Source: Chroococcidiopsidaceae cyanobacterium YX2bin18 (GTDB taxonomy: Bacteria > Cyanobacteriota > Cyanobacteriia > Cyanobacteriales > Chroococcidiopsidaceae). Taken from it: a DNA stretch of 46,727 bases. Positions 11,134 through 21,000 of this stretch are shown here, piece by piece. Each line of letters opens with the position of its first letter. The first letter of the stretch is position 1. The notes below the pieces were generated by a model that saw nothing but the letters and a program-made list of their open reading frames with translations, did not search any database and was not told where the DNA came from. The DNA is taken from NCBI GenBank assembly GCA_030446505.1, contig JAUJND010000033.1:1-46727 (forward strand). The letters run 5' to 3'. Both the position numbers and the translations under genes were made by a program.

Positions 11134-11897
11134 TTAGCGCCCGAAGTAAACCCGCGCATTCTTCAATCCTGAATCCATTATATAGCGATTCAAGCGTTCT
11201 GCCTGCGATCGCTCTGCAAATGGTCCTAGCCTTACGTGTAAACCTCGTGGTTGCTCTTTTTGGTTGATATTCACTGGGATATCTATCCGCAATTGTCTTA
11301 CCTGGTTTTCGACTAAGGGTAAATTCTCTCGACTACTAGGAATTACCACAAAATAAGATTTAGATTCCCCAAAGTCTATTTCTTTTCCATTAGCAAGGCT
11401 GACGATCCGGACATCAATACCCTGGGATTGCAGTTTTTTGCAAGTTCTTCAGCATTGGAATTTTTTGCTAAAAACCCCCGCCTGGATTACAGAACGTCCG
11501 TTATGCTGGCGCACAAAAGCTTTTGATTCTAGCTGCTGTACTTGTTGTAGTGTCGGTAAGCTAGTTTCATTGACGTAAACTAAGTATTTTAAATTGGTGC
11601 TAGCAGGAGTAGCTCCAGGTGCTTCAAAGTCGATTTCACGCGGAGTAAATAATGAGGGCGATCGCTCCTTAACCAAGTTAACTGATGGAGGCGGTGGCGG
11701 TATGTCAACTACTGTCTGAGCAATCAGCGACTCAGCGAGAATAGGTTTTGCTTGTGCTGGTTGAGGAATAATGGAGGCGATCGCGTCTTTAGATAGCGCT
11801 AACCATCCCCTAGTACCAGTAAAAGTGGCGCAACAGGTAATAATGGAGCAACAAGTTTAAACAAGCTGGTAGTTGGGGATTGATTTTGCCGTTTCAT
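11134..11897 (-). pseudogene. SPOR-like domain protein with N-terminal membrane anchor, frameshifted
   Basis: From ATG 11897 the N-terminus reads MKRQNQSPTTSLFKLVAPLL, a basic start followed by a hydrophobic segment. A proline-rich linker (DIPPPPPSVNLVKERSPS) follows, then LKYLVYVNETSLPTLQQVQQ. Near 11450 the frame changes into a SPOR-like region (AEELAKKLQSQGIDVRIVSL). The C-terminus is GLHVRLGPFAERSQAERLNR followed by LKNARVYFGR. The paired short beta-alpha units with 'V..GPF..R..AE.L' are typical of SPOR peptidoglycan-binding domains. Two indels (near 11815 and 11450) break it. The likely location is the inner membrane and periplasm. A role in cell-wall or septum binding is inferred from the fold only. 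Confidence 0.6.
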
Positions 11898-12426
11898 CTT
11901 TATCCTGTTCTTTCAGGCATCTTGGTGCAATAGAAAATTGTAAGATTATTGAACTTCATAAATGTATTTATTTCGGCTCAAGCAGCCACAGTCAACCTCC
12001 GGTTCCCTACGTTGACTGCCTTAAAGATAAATTATCCTGCTTATCCACCTACACAAGTTTTGCGGCTAAAAAAGCTCTACACTGCTTGCCTCACCTTTCA
12101 AGTTAGTCTTACTGAAACAAAACTAAAACAAGAATATAACGCTACCTTTGTGTATCCAAGGGTAACTCTCTGATAAATCGAAATGTATTATGTTTCTTTA
12201 CTGCTAAACTTCAGTGGATGTACAGTGTACAGTCAAATTTTTACACCCAATCTGGTTTCTCATAGCAGCAGAAAGCGTAAATAATCTATCCCAACTAAAT
12301 TCAAGCGCTGCTGCAAAAGATAAACTGCCCATCCAGGTTCGCTTGATTGCATTTATAACACCAGTCTATTGAGGAATGTTAACTTAGAATTAATGTCCTG
12401 GCAGTTTTTCTAGTTCACTTACGTCT
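11898..12426. other. Intergenic region upstream of mnmA
   Basis: About 530 bp between divergent genes. Short frames exist but show no composition or similarity suggesting a protein. It should contain both promoters. No RNA gene was recognised. Confidence 0.45.
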
Positions 12427-13473
12427 ATGAATATCGTAGTCGGTCTTTCCGGTGGCGTAGACAGTTCTACCGCCGCTGCTATCCTGCATCATCAAGGCTA
12501 TAAAGTTATTGGTCTAACCCTCTGGCTCATGAAAGGGAAAGGTCAGTGCTGCTCAGAAGGGATGGTCGATGCGGCGGAAATTTGTGAACAGCTGGGCATT
12601 CCCCATCATATTGTTGATAGCAGGCAAGTCTTTCAGGCGAATATTGTTGATTATCTAGTTGCAGGTTATAGCGCTGGCATCACACCCCTGCCTTGCTCTG
12701 TGTGTAACAAAACAGTGAAGTTTGGTCCAATGGTGCAGTATGCCCGCGAACATCTGGGTATCGACCGAATTGCTACTGGTCACTATGCTCGAATTAGTTA
12801 TGATCCAGATAATGGTCGTTATCAATTACGACGGGCAGTAGACCGCAATAAAGATCAGTCCTACTTTTTGTATGATTTGACGCAAGACTTATTAGCTGCA
12901 TCAATGTTTCCCTTGGGCGAATATATCAAAGCAGAAACTCGGCAGATTGCAGCTGAATTTGGGCTGAAGACTGCTAATAAGTCAGAAAGTCAGGATTTGT
13001 GCTTGGTTGAAAGCCACGGTTCAATGCAGTCGTTTTTAGACAAGTACATTACTCCGACAACAGGGGATATTGTTGACCTGGAAGGGCGGGTAGTTGGGCA
13101 GCACAATGGTGTTCACCATTACACAATTGGTCAGCGAAAGGGGCTAGGAATTGCGGCAGCCGAACCGCTGTATGTAATTGGGTTGGATGCGGGACGCAAT
13201 CGAGTGATTGTGGGCGATCGCACCAGTGCCAGCCAGCCAGAATGCACTGTAGGGACAGTTAACTGGGTGGCGATCGCCGAACCAAGCACTCCAATCCGAG
13301 CAGAAGTACAAGTGCGCTATCGCTCAAGCGCTGTGCCAGTAACAGTAATTCCCCTGGACAATTCCCGCGTCAAGCTCGTTTTTGATCAGCCTCAGTTCAG
13401 TATTGCCGCTGGTCAAGCAGCTGTTTGGTACGACGGCGACATTGTTTTGGGCGGGGGAATTATCGAAAAATAA
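12427..13473 (+). CDS. mnmA: tRNA-specific 2-thiouridylase MnmA
   Basis: Intact, 348 codons, ATG 12427. It makes the 2-thio group of the wobble uridine in Lys, Glu and Gln tRNAs, using persulfide sulfur and ATP. The PP-loop [12 protein letters not shown] is at residues 6-17. The catalytic cysteine region [15 protein letters not shown] (Cys90/Cys93) and the second active-site cysteine in [12 protein letters not shown] are present. [16 protein letters not shown] and the C-terminal beta-barrel are complete. The CCSEG insertion near residue 41 is like other cyanobacterial MnmA proteins. The gene stands alone, with sat 147 bp downstream on the same strand. Confidence 0.95.
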   Translation: MNIVVGLSGGVDSSTAAAILHHQGYKVIGLTLWLMKGKGQCCSEGMVDAAEICEQLGIPHHIVDSRQVFQANIVDYLVAGYSAGITPLPCSVCNKTVKFGPMVQYAREHLGIDRIATGHYARISYDPDNGRYQLRRAVDRNKDQSYFLYDLTQDLLAASMFPLGEYIKAETRQIAAEFGLKTANKSESQDLCLVESHGSMQSFLDKYITPTTGDIVDLEGRVVGQHNGVHHYTIGQRKGLGIAAAEPLYVIGLDAGRNRVIVGDRTSASQPECTVGTVNWVAIAEPSTPIRAEVQVRYRSSAVPVTVIPLDNSRVKLVFDQPQFSIAAGQAAVWYDGDIVLGGGIIEK

Positions 13474-13620
13474 TTAGGGGCTAGGGAATAGAATTAATAA
13501 TTTATCTTTCCTCGTCCCCCTACTCTTGTTTTGCACAATTACTTTTGACTTGCTAAAGCTAATCCCTTAAGTTAATAAAGAGTTTGAAACAATAACAGTT
13601 AAAGCAAAAAAGGGATTATT

Positions 13621-14790
13621 TTGAGTCACTATAGAGACGGCATTGCTCCCCACGGTGTTGAATTGATCAATCGCATCGCCACACCTGAACAAAAACAAGA
13701 ATTTCTCGACAAAGCTGATTTTCTGCCACGAATACAACTTGATGAGCGAGCTGTTTCTGACCTGGAGATGATTGCCATTGGTGCATTTAGTCCACTCACA
13801 GGGTTTATGGAGCAGGAAGATTATCAGCGAGTCGTGGTAGATATGCGGCTGAAAAATGGTTTGCCGTGGTCGATTCCGATTACGCTTTCTGTAGAAACAG
13901 CGATCGCAGAACCCCTTAAGGAAGGTAGCTTAGTACGCCTGGACAATCCGACTGGTAAATTTATCGGCGTATTAGAACTTACCCAAAAGTATCACTACGA
14001 CAAAACTCACGAAGCAATTAATGTTTATCGTACTGATGATGCGAAACATCCAGGCGTGCAAGTTGTTTATAACCAGGGATCAGTAAATCTTGCAGGTGCG
14101 ATTTGGCTATTGCAACGCGACCCTAATCCTCAGTTTCCTAATTACCAAATTGACCCAGCCCAGTCACGGCAGATGTTTAAGGAAAAGGGCTGGAAAACAA
14201 TTGTTGGCTTCCAAACCCGCAACCCAATCCACCGAGCGCATGAATATATCCAAAAGTGCGCTATGGAAACAGTGGATGGTTTGTTTTTACACCCCTTAGT
14301 AGGAGCGACAAAAGACGATGACATTCCAGCTGATGTCCGGATGCGCTGTTACGAAATTATTTTAGAAAACTACTACCCCAAAGACCGAGTAATTCTAGCA
14401 ATTAATCCAGCGGCAATGCGCTATGCAGGACCGCGTGAGGCAATCTTCCATGCGATTGTGCGTAAGAATTACGGCTGTACTCACTTCATTGTCGGACGCG
14501 ACCATGCTGGAGTAGGTGACTATTATGGCACCTACGATGCTCAGCATATATTTGATGACTTTGAATCAGCTGAACTGGGCATTGTGCCGATGAAATATGA
14601 ACACGCTTTCTACTGCACTCGCACTCAGTCAATGGCGACAACGAAAAGTAGTCCCAGTAGTCCTTCGGAGCGGGTTCACTTGTCAGGGACAAAGGTGCGG
14701 GAGATGCTGCGTCGCGGTGAATTACCTCCACCAGAATTTTCGCGTCCAGAAGTAGCGGCAGAGTTGGCTAAGGCAATGCAATCAAGTTAG
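13621..14790 (+). CDS. sat: Sulfate adenylyltransferase (ATP sulfurylase)
   Basis: Intact, 389 codons. It converts sulfate and ATP to adenosine 5'-phosphosulfate and pyrophosphate, the first step of assimilatory sulfate reduction. The frame begins with TTG 13621 ([17 protein letters not shown]), preceded by an AAAAAAGGG purine tract. Diagnostic motifs: [20 protein letters not shown] (the QxRNPxHxxH nucleotide site), [20 protein letters not shown], and [20 protein letters not shown]. There is no APS-kinase extension, as usual for the prokaryotic homo-oligomeric form. sat follows mnmA; both use sulfur but are separated by 147 bp. Confidence 0.95.
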   Translation: MSHYRDGIAPHGVELINRIATPEQKQEFLDKADFLPRIQLDERAVSDLEMIAIGAFSPLTGFMEQEDYQRVVVDMRLKNGLPWSIPITLSVETAIAEPLKEGSLVRLDNPTGKFIGVLELTQKYHYDKTHEAINVYRTDDAKHPGVQVVYNQGSVNLAGAIWLLQRDPNPQFPNYQIDPAQSRQMFKEKGWKTIVGFQTRNPIHRAHEYIQKCAMETVDGLFLHPLVGATKDDDIPADVRMRCYEIILENYYPKDRVILAINPAAMRYAGPREAIFHAIVRKNYGCTHFIVGRDHAGVGDYYGTYDAQHIFDDFESAELGIVPMKYEHAFYCTRTQSMATTKSSPSSPSERVHLSGTKVREMLRRGELPPPEFSRPEVAAELAKAMQSS

Positions 14791-14889
14791 TTATTAGCTC
14801 TTAACTATAGCTAAATGCTCTTGTTCTCAGGCTCAACTTGGGAACGAGAGGGAGAAAGCTGACTGTACACTTCGGGCATCAGGAGTAAA
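14791..14889. other. sat downstream region with weak hairpin
   Basis: GTTCTCAG and TTGGGAAC around 14823-14845 can form a short stem with G-U pairs after the sat stop. It could help termination or be a dispersed-repeat fragment. No U-tract is seen. Confidence 0.3.
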
Positions 14890-15440
14890 CAATGCTAAGT
14901 GGAAACAACTTGAAGATGCTCCTGTTGCCTCTGAAAGTCCCCAACTAGGGGAGCTTGATTAACTGGAAACGTTTGTTGGTTCTAAAAAACAAGCTCTGGG
15001 CGGCAGTTGACCACTTCAAGCCAGGAATCTTAGCTTGAGTGTTAGGCAGACACGACTCTAAATCCTTTGAACCCCTTGGGAAACAAGTTGAAGCATGGCA
15101 GGGTTATTTCTACCTCACCGATGGGTGGCAGGTCTATCCCTGCTTTATTAATGCTAGGAGTTACGCAGTTGAATGTCATGCTGAACGCAGTGAAGCATCC
15201 CAGAGATTCTTCGCTACCGCTCAGAATGACATTACTGCGTCCAACTGCGTAAGTCCTGAATGCAATTGTTAGTTAAATGTACATCACGAGAGTCGAAGGG
15301 GAAAACACAAGGGAAGCGACACTACTTAGCAAGGTTGCATCGCAAGACGTTGTGCTATTCCCAGTCCGTAGAGATACTGGAATCCTCCATTCGGTTGCGA
15401 CTTCACTACTTGAAATTCCGCTCAATTCTACAGTTTGCCT
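14890..15440 (+). mobile_element. IS1-family transposase remnant, decayed and interrupted by a MITE
   Basis: Reading across frames gives DELETFVGSKK-like sequence near 14955, AVDHFKPGILAW near 15007, RHDSKSFEPLGKQVEAWQGY, and FYLTDGWQVYPCFI up to 15150. After the 104-bp MITE it resumes as MYITRVEGENT near 15279, HYLARLHRKTLCYSQSVEIL, and IRLRLHYLKF. These match the C-terminal (InsB) half of IS1-family transposases in order and spacing. One in-frame stop (TAA where AAA is expected, just before MYIT) and several indels show it is dead. The N-terminal half and terminal repeats were not recognised. Confidence 0.75.
15155..15258. repeat. MITE-like palindromic element, copy 1, with 5-bp target duplication
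   Basis: A 104-bp element with ends TAGGAGTTACGCAGTTG and CAACTGCGTAAGTCCTG. The direct repeat AATGC lies immediately outside both ends (15150-15154 and 15259-15263), as expected for a target-site duplication. The interior carries two back-to-back related blocks (GTCATGCTGAACGCAGTGAAG and, inverted, GTCATTCTGAGCGGTAGCGA). It is inserted in the IS1 transposase remnant. Joining the flanks with one AATGC copy restores the frame FINAIVS. A near-identical copy in inverted orientation lies at 29092-29194. Confidence 0.85.
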
Positions 15441-15531
15441 AATTCATCCTTGATTCAGCAATGCCGACAGAGATATCTACTCCTGCTCTCTGTGTCTTCC
15501 ATGTGTAACCGAGTATATTGCAAGCTGGATA

Positions 15532-16221
15532 CTATTGGGTGGCTGCGTTGATAGGGACACACTCGTTTTCTTTTCCAGTTTGCATTGCGCCTAAAAGAGT
15601 TTTTACTTTGACGCATCGCCTAGTTGCTTTAACCACTTCTGTAGAATCAGCTTGGGGTACACCTACAGTAATGATCAAACCTTGACTACCCAGTTCAGCG
15701 CTACGTGGTAGACTACCCAGGTAATCGAATGTAACTGTTTGTGGGTACTTGAAGCATACGTTATCAAAGAACTAGCCGTATTTTCTGCGTTGAGATTTGT
15801 TCCCAGTAAAACTTGCCCTGGTTTGATTTCTAAACCTGCCCCGACAAACTTCCAGCTATCATTACTAAGATTAGCAGCTTCGATAGAAGCGGGATGAATG
15901 GAAATTTGGGGTAGCTGGTTGTCAGTTTTAAAGCTGACGCTGTAGCTGAGTTTTTTCCTTTTGGCTTCTTGTTGAGCTGATTGTAGCGCTCTCAAAACTG
16001 CATCATTGGCAGCATTCATTCGTCGCTGGTTGGTAAAGGCAATCCAACTCGGTGCGGCGATCGCTAAGCAAAATTGCAATCATCATTGTTACGACTATAA
16101 GTTCTATCAGCGTAAACCCAGCCCTAGATCCAGGCAGTGCCGACTTAGAAAACGCTGGACATTTATTGTGTCTAGCAGCTATTAAATTAAGTTGCTGCAA
16201 TTTTAATAAAATCGGTTCCAT
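15532..16221 (-). pseudogene. Type IV pilin-like GspH/FimT pseudopilin, fourth gene of the hps operon, frameshifted
   Basis: ATG 16221 (MEPILLKLQQLNL). A class III-type prepilin site is visible as SRAGFTLIELIVVTMMIAIL, where cleavage would follow the Gly. Frame changes near 16050 lead into the globular domain (NAANDAVLRALQSAQQEAKR, then YSVSFKTDNQLPQISIHPAS). After a second change near 15690 the C-terminus reads ITVGVPQADSTEVVKATRRC and VKTLLGAIQTGKENECVPIN to TAG 15532-15534. The protein would be processed by PilD and assembled in a pilus or secretion pseudopilus. Its position after hpsC suggests the hpsD-like pseudopilin, but I do not assign the symbol firmly. Confidence 0.7.
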
Positions 16222-16335
16222 ACTATTATTTTAATCCAGCTTTATAAGTAAGAGCCTTAGCCCGTACACTCTCAAGTGGGGTATGTACTAAAAATGACTA
16301 ATGAGTAATAACTAGTGACTCGCGCAGCGAACTAA

Positions 16336-17310
16336 TTAATCAGTATTTAACAAACCACGCCCTTGAACTTGAATACTTGCAGTTGGACAATAGTTAGATT
16401 GGCGATTGCAAGCATCATCCCCAATTCGAGCCAGGGCATTACCTCTAAGATAGATTTGTGCTGAAGTGTTAGATGAGTTGACACACGCAGAGAAGCCACC
16501 TGCTAAATTCGCTGGAACCTGTTGAATGTCCGTGTGGTTTAGTGGTAGGGCAATTTGGAGTTAGATTGCTGGTGTCAATATAATCAACTAGCGTATCAAC
16601 CGTAGTAGTATAAGGTTCATCACGTTTTTTCCAACGATTCATTTTTTCTTCAAGAGTAAGAGCAGGCACCCTCAAGTCAAATTTCTGAAACCCATTACTC
16701 CGAGCTTGAATATAGTTATCAACATTAAATGGATATCTAACCTCATCTGTAATTTGAAATCTGCCAATCCGAGCGGCGTTAGACCAATTTTCGTGAGGAT
16801 CATTACCTTTAATTAGGTAATAGCAACTAAGGAGTAGACAAATGTATCAAAGGTATTATTCTCTCCAGATCCCTTATTAGGAACGTCAACTCCTCTCTAA
16901 TTTCGCGCTTCCAAAAGACAAGCACAGGTACGCAGAGATTTGGAGGATTATTAACACAACTACGCTCAGAAGTTGGTGCTTCGGGTGGAATTTGGTCTTT
17001 AATCCCAGAAATACCAGGGTATGTATTTGAGTTAATGTTATTTAATCCCGTAGCATTGTATATGTAGACTGCTTGTTCTAAGTCTTGAGCAATGTAATCA
17101 AGCGCTAACTGAACTTCTTGCTCAGAAGCGTTTTTGGCTTCTTCTCCGGGATGTGTTCAGCATATTGGTCATGAACGACATTAAAGGCGTAATAACTATG
17201 CCTGCAAGAACCAAACCGACTAGCAGTTCAATCAAGGTAAAAACCGCCAATTTTACGAGCCAGTTTAGAACTACTTAACTGATTGGGCAAAATTTTAGTG
17301 TGTCTATCAT
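16336..17310 (-). pseudogene. hpsC: Hormogonium polysaccharide secretion pseudopilin HpsC, frameshifted
   Basis: ATG 17310 (MIDTLKFCPIS). The prepilin motif GGFTLIELLVGLVLAGIVIT needs one T removed from the run near 17247. Then ASEQEVQLALDYIAQDLEQA and VYIYNATGLNNINSNTYPGI read on, and after more indels NTSAQIYLRGNALARIGDDA and TASIQVQGRGLLNTD run to the stop at 16336. The combination of a long pilin-like protein, 'RGNALARI' and the C-terminal 'VQVQGRG' block is what I recall for HpsC. In Nostoc the hps genes are needed for hormogonium motility and polysaccharide release. Breaks near 17247, 17150, 16900-16800 and 16530. Confidence 0.75.
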
Positions 17311-17369
17311 GTTATTTGTTACTTTGTTGACACACATTGAGCAATTTTAGAATTTGCAATGCGCGCTAG

Positions 17370-18097
17370 TTATCTTTTACAACTGCCAAGGCGATCGCAA
17401 TAATCTTGAAATTTAGTTTGCTCAGTGCTGATCTCTGTCGTCATTTCGATTAAAGCGTGCCTTGCGATCGCCTAAGCCACCTGTAAAAGCTGCTTGCGTT
17501 CTTTTGTTGTCTGGACTATTTTTGACGAGAGAATTGGCATCACTAAAGGCATCGGCTCGGTAAACCCGAATTCCCAAAAGATACCCTTTATCAGTATTAT
17601 CAGTTGTGCTGCCAACGCCTCTAGGCGTATCACTCCGAAAAGCTTGAACTATCATGTCTTTTAAACTTGTACTGCTACAGCCATCACCATCAAGGTCAAA
17701 GCAGTACAAGCTGGCTCTGGCATCATTTTGGCAGTATGGATAAGTTGATGTTTGGCTATGGTACAGTTCAAACTTCCTGCTGTGGGAGCAGCAACGCTTG
17801 CAAAGGCAATCCTTTGTGGATTGAACTGATTGGGTATCGTTGTCGAAATCTCATTCAGCAAAAGAGAGTGCTTTGGAGCCTCAATTGTCTTACCCCTAAG
17901 ACTATCCACGTAACTTCTCGCGGCTTGGGTTGCTAGTTCCACCCGCCTAGCTTGAACACGGTTGCCAACTGAGAGCACAATTACGGGGGCGATCGCTGTC
18001 ATTAGAATGCCAACTACGGCTATAGCTACTAAGGACTCAATAATCGTGAACCCGCATTGACTAGAGTGAGGTTTTTTTTTTGTTTAAGGATAATCAT
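17370..18097 (-). pseudogene. hpsB: Hormogonium polysaccharide secretion pseudopilin HpsB, frameshifted
   Basis: ATG 18097 overlaps the hpsA stop (ATGA, 18097-18094). Codons 5-9 run through an A10 tract (T10 at 18072-18081). With eleven A's the leader becomes MIILKQKKKPHSSQCGFTII and joins ESLVAIAVVGILMTAIAPVI, a canonical prepilin N-terminus. The pilin-like domain continues with RRVELATQAARSYVDSLRGK. After another change near 17700 it reads YCFDLDGDGCSSTSLKDMIV and GYLLGIRVYRADAF, ending LGSCKR at TAA 17370. The position between hpsA and hpsC supports the assignment. The A10 tract is either an undercounted homopolymer or a slippage site. Confidence 0.75.
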
Positions 18098-21000
18098 TGT
18101 GATTCACCATTTACCGTATTTAAACCCTGTGGCTCATTATAGGCAGTTAAAGCTGGGCATTCAGCCGGACGTTCACTTGCGTCAATCGCATAGTTGGTAT
18201 AGTTGTTTTTCTGAGTCTTGAGCAGCAGCACACAAAAGTGTTTTTGAACTCCAAGGTCATCCCGACTAACTTCTCTAAAAAATTCATCACCAGGATTTAC
18301 AGGCTGTTGAGTAAATTTTTGGGCAAACAGGTCGAGCCCAAAACAAAAGCCCGACATCAAAGCTCCACTGTCGATTCGGTTCGGTGTAGTAAGGCAGGCT
18401 CACCATTAGTGTGCCATTGTCCGTTTTATATTGAGTGAAATCGTAGCCAAAAATGCTCAGACTACCATCATTTTTTTCAGACTTATCAGCAAGTATTGCC
18501 ATAGAACGGTGGTTGCAGTAAGCACTCCGCTTGAACTGAATAAAACTGCCTTTAATATTGAGTGTTCTATCCTGCCAGTTTTCTAGCAAACGTACAAAGT
18601 TGGGTGTCCACTGATTCTTCTGCGACGACTAGGGGCTATTGCCCGCAACAAAAACAGCATTAATACGTAGTAGCCCTATCAGCTACTTGTAGCCAATCAT
18701 CCCGAATATTCCTGCTTCGATCCAGCAGGGACTGCTACCAGGATGGCCGAATTCCATTTGGGCTATGAATCTGCAAACTGGCACCCAAGGGACGGCCGCC
18801 TCATCAAAGCAAATAATGTCAATGGAATTTTGAACTGATTACGAGGAATGTTGTAATTCTCCCAGGTGTAGAAACGACTCTGAATTAGGGAATAATCTCC
18901 CTAGAGTAGGAAGCTCACCTTTCCCCAGGAAATTACCCTTAATTCGTGATCTTTACTAGTCGGTTGGAATACAAGTTGTCCTGTCTTTTGTACCCAGAAT
19001 ACGTTGTTGGGGCTGACGTTATTTAGTTTTACCTGAACTGCAATTCTTACCTTCAAACGATTGTTGTACCATCTGATTGCAGCACAAAATGGCGTTTCTT
19101 TGCCTACCTCCATTCCAGCTGTGTTCTGCCTGACTCCAATCGTCCTGTCGGTTCCAAGTTGATCACAGTCACAGGAACGAAAAGCTGCATCAGCATCGGT
19201 TTTTTGATTTTTCCAGGATCAACAGAAATATTGGGAGTGAAAAAACTGAGAGTGTTCTAAATGCGTTATCAATTGCTTCACGAGGAGCATCCGGTTACCG
19301 CAGTTCACCCGTTTTGAGATTTCGGGTTGTTTGGAGAAACCAAAGTTAGTGCAAAGTGTGTAATCAGAAGCTTTGTCGTTTGCCAGAGTGTCGCTGTCTT
19401 CAACATCAAAGGTAAGGTAAATTTAAGTTCTAGTACCTGGTGTAGGAGGATTATTACATGAAACAATATCGTTGTTGTAAAACAAAAATTATCAGGTAAA
19501 ATCAGCTTTTCATACCAAGCTCAGGAGCGAATAATACAGAGAGGTTTATCATTTTGCGTAGTAATAGAGCCTGAATTACTCTGGTTCACCGCTTTGATTG
19601 GTTGTTGTCTAAACCAGAGCGCATTATTTGTCAGGTGCCAGAAATTAGTGCTGAGCCTAAGGATTGCAGTTACATCAGGATACTGACATCCATTTAAATC
19701 ACAACCTACTCCTAACGGTCTTGCGGGAGAATTGGTGTTGGTAGCATAAGCATTTTGATCGTAACATTAAGTGTGCCGTCAGGATTGCGGCCCAGAAACA
19801 ACTCGACGAGCATAAACGCTGATCTTCTAAAGTGGAGACAGGTCTAGCAGTTGTACCTGCTCCCAATCGCTGGACAAGGTTCTTTCTAGCAGGGCTAAAT
19901 GGTTGAAGCCACCGTGGGTCATTAGTTCCAACGCTATTTCCACCAGTAGCAACCACAATTTGATTTACCTGATTCGCTCGAATATTTTTCTCTTCGTCCT
20001 CTAAATCTCTTTTGCAATGCTGTATCATAGCCAAATCACCCAATCTTTTGTTTCACATTCTGAGACAGGTAGTTTACGGCAGATTTCCATCACATACTCA
20101 GGGAAATATGTCGCCCGGCGTTGAATTGTTACCCATTAGTTAAATAGGAGTTTTCTGTAGTTAGGTATATTTGCTCAATTAGCACCTTTAATAAAGGCTT
20201 TTTTCTCTTCACGAATTTGAGTGACAAAATCACCTGTATTATTTCTCAGGTCATAGTCTCCTTGATCGCGAAACCATCCTGAAAATTATTAGACAGCAGT
20301 TGATTCCATCAGGAAATAATTGTTGCTGGCCTGATGTTCCAGAACCACGACAACCAGGAAGGATTTCGACGACAGGCAAAGTTGTTATTGAGAACTGAGC
20401 GCTCGTAAAAAAGTTACACCAGTTAGGTGTTAAGTCTTCTAAAAACTCCCAATTGGGTTAACGAAAATGTTAGTCTTTGCCGCTGGTGCAGGTTAAAATC
20501 ACCTTTAATATAAGTAGGCAAATTAGTTGCTAGAGTTAAACCCTTTTCTTCTGCCACAAATATTTTCCACGTGTTCGTGATAAATCTCGACCATTAATCA
20601 ATCGAATCCGTTTGAGCGGCGTGTCGGATCGAGCTTGAAATCAGTAAAATTTCGTAATCTTGAGCGGCGTGTAAGATCGAGCTTAAAATCAGTAGGGCTG
20701 GGTAGTATTTCTTCAGCAGTTGTGTCATAAATCAAGTAAGCATCATCACGGCTAGCGTAAATAATGCCGCTATTAGGGTAACAAGTATTCTTGATTTACT
20801 TCTGATACTGGTCTAATTTCTTCCCTTGCAAGTACCCCTAGATTGATATCAGTTACTCGAACTTCTAAAGGTTGACGCTGTTCTAAGTGAATCGTAGTTA
20901 GTTGAGCCAATGTTCTTAACTTGTCTAGCATCAAGAAAAGATGCTTCATAATTCTTATGAATTACTGGAGATGGACAGCGGAGTAAGATCTCCATTCAGA

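Noticed and set aside
11873..12173. Two overlapping short plus-strand frames upstream of mnmA
   Set aside because: Cys/Leu/Thr-rich low-information peptides with no similarity; treated as intergenic.
15039..15272. Open frame across the MITE at 15 kb as a possible small protein
   Set aside because: It is a chance frame running from decayed IS1 transposase into the repeat element.
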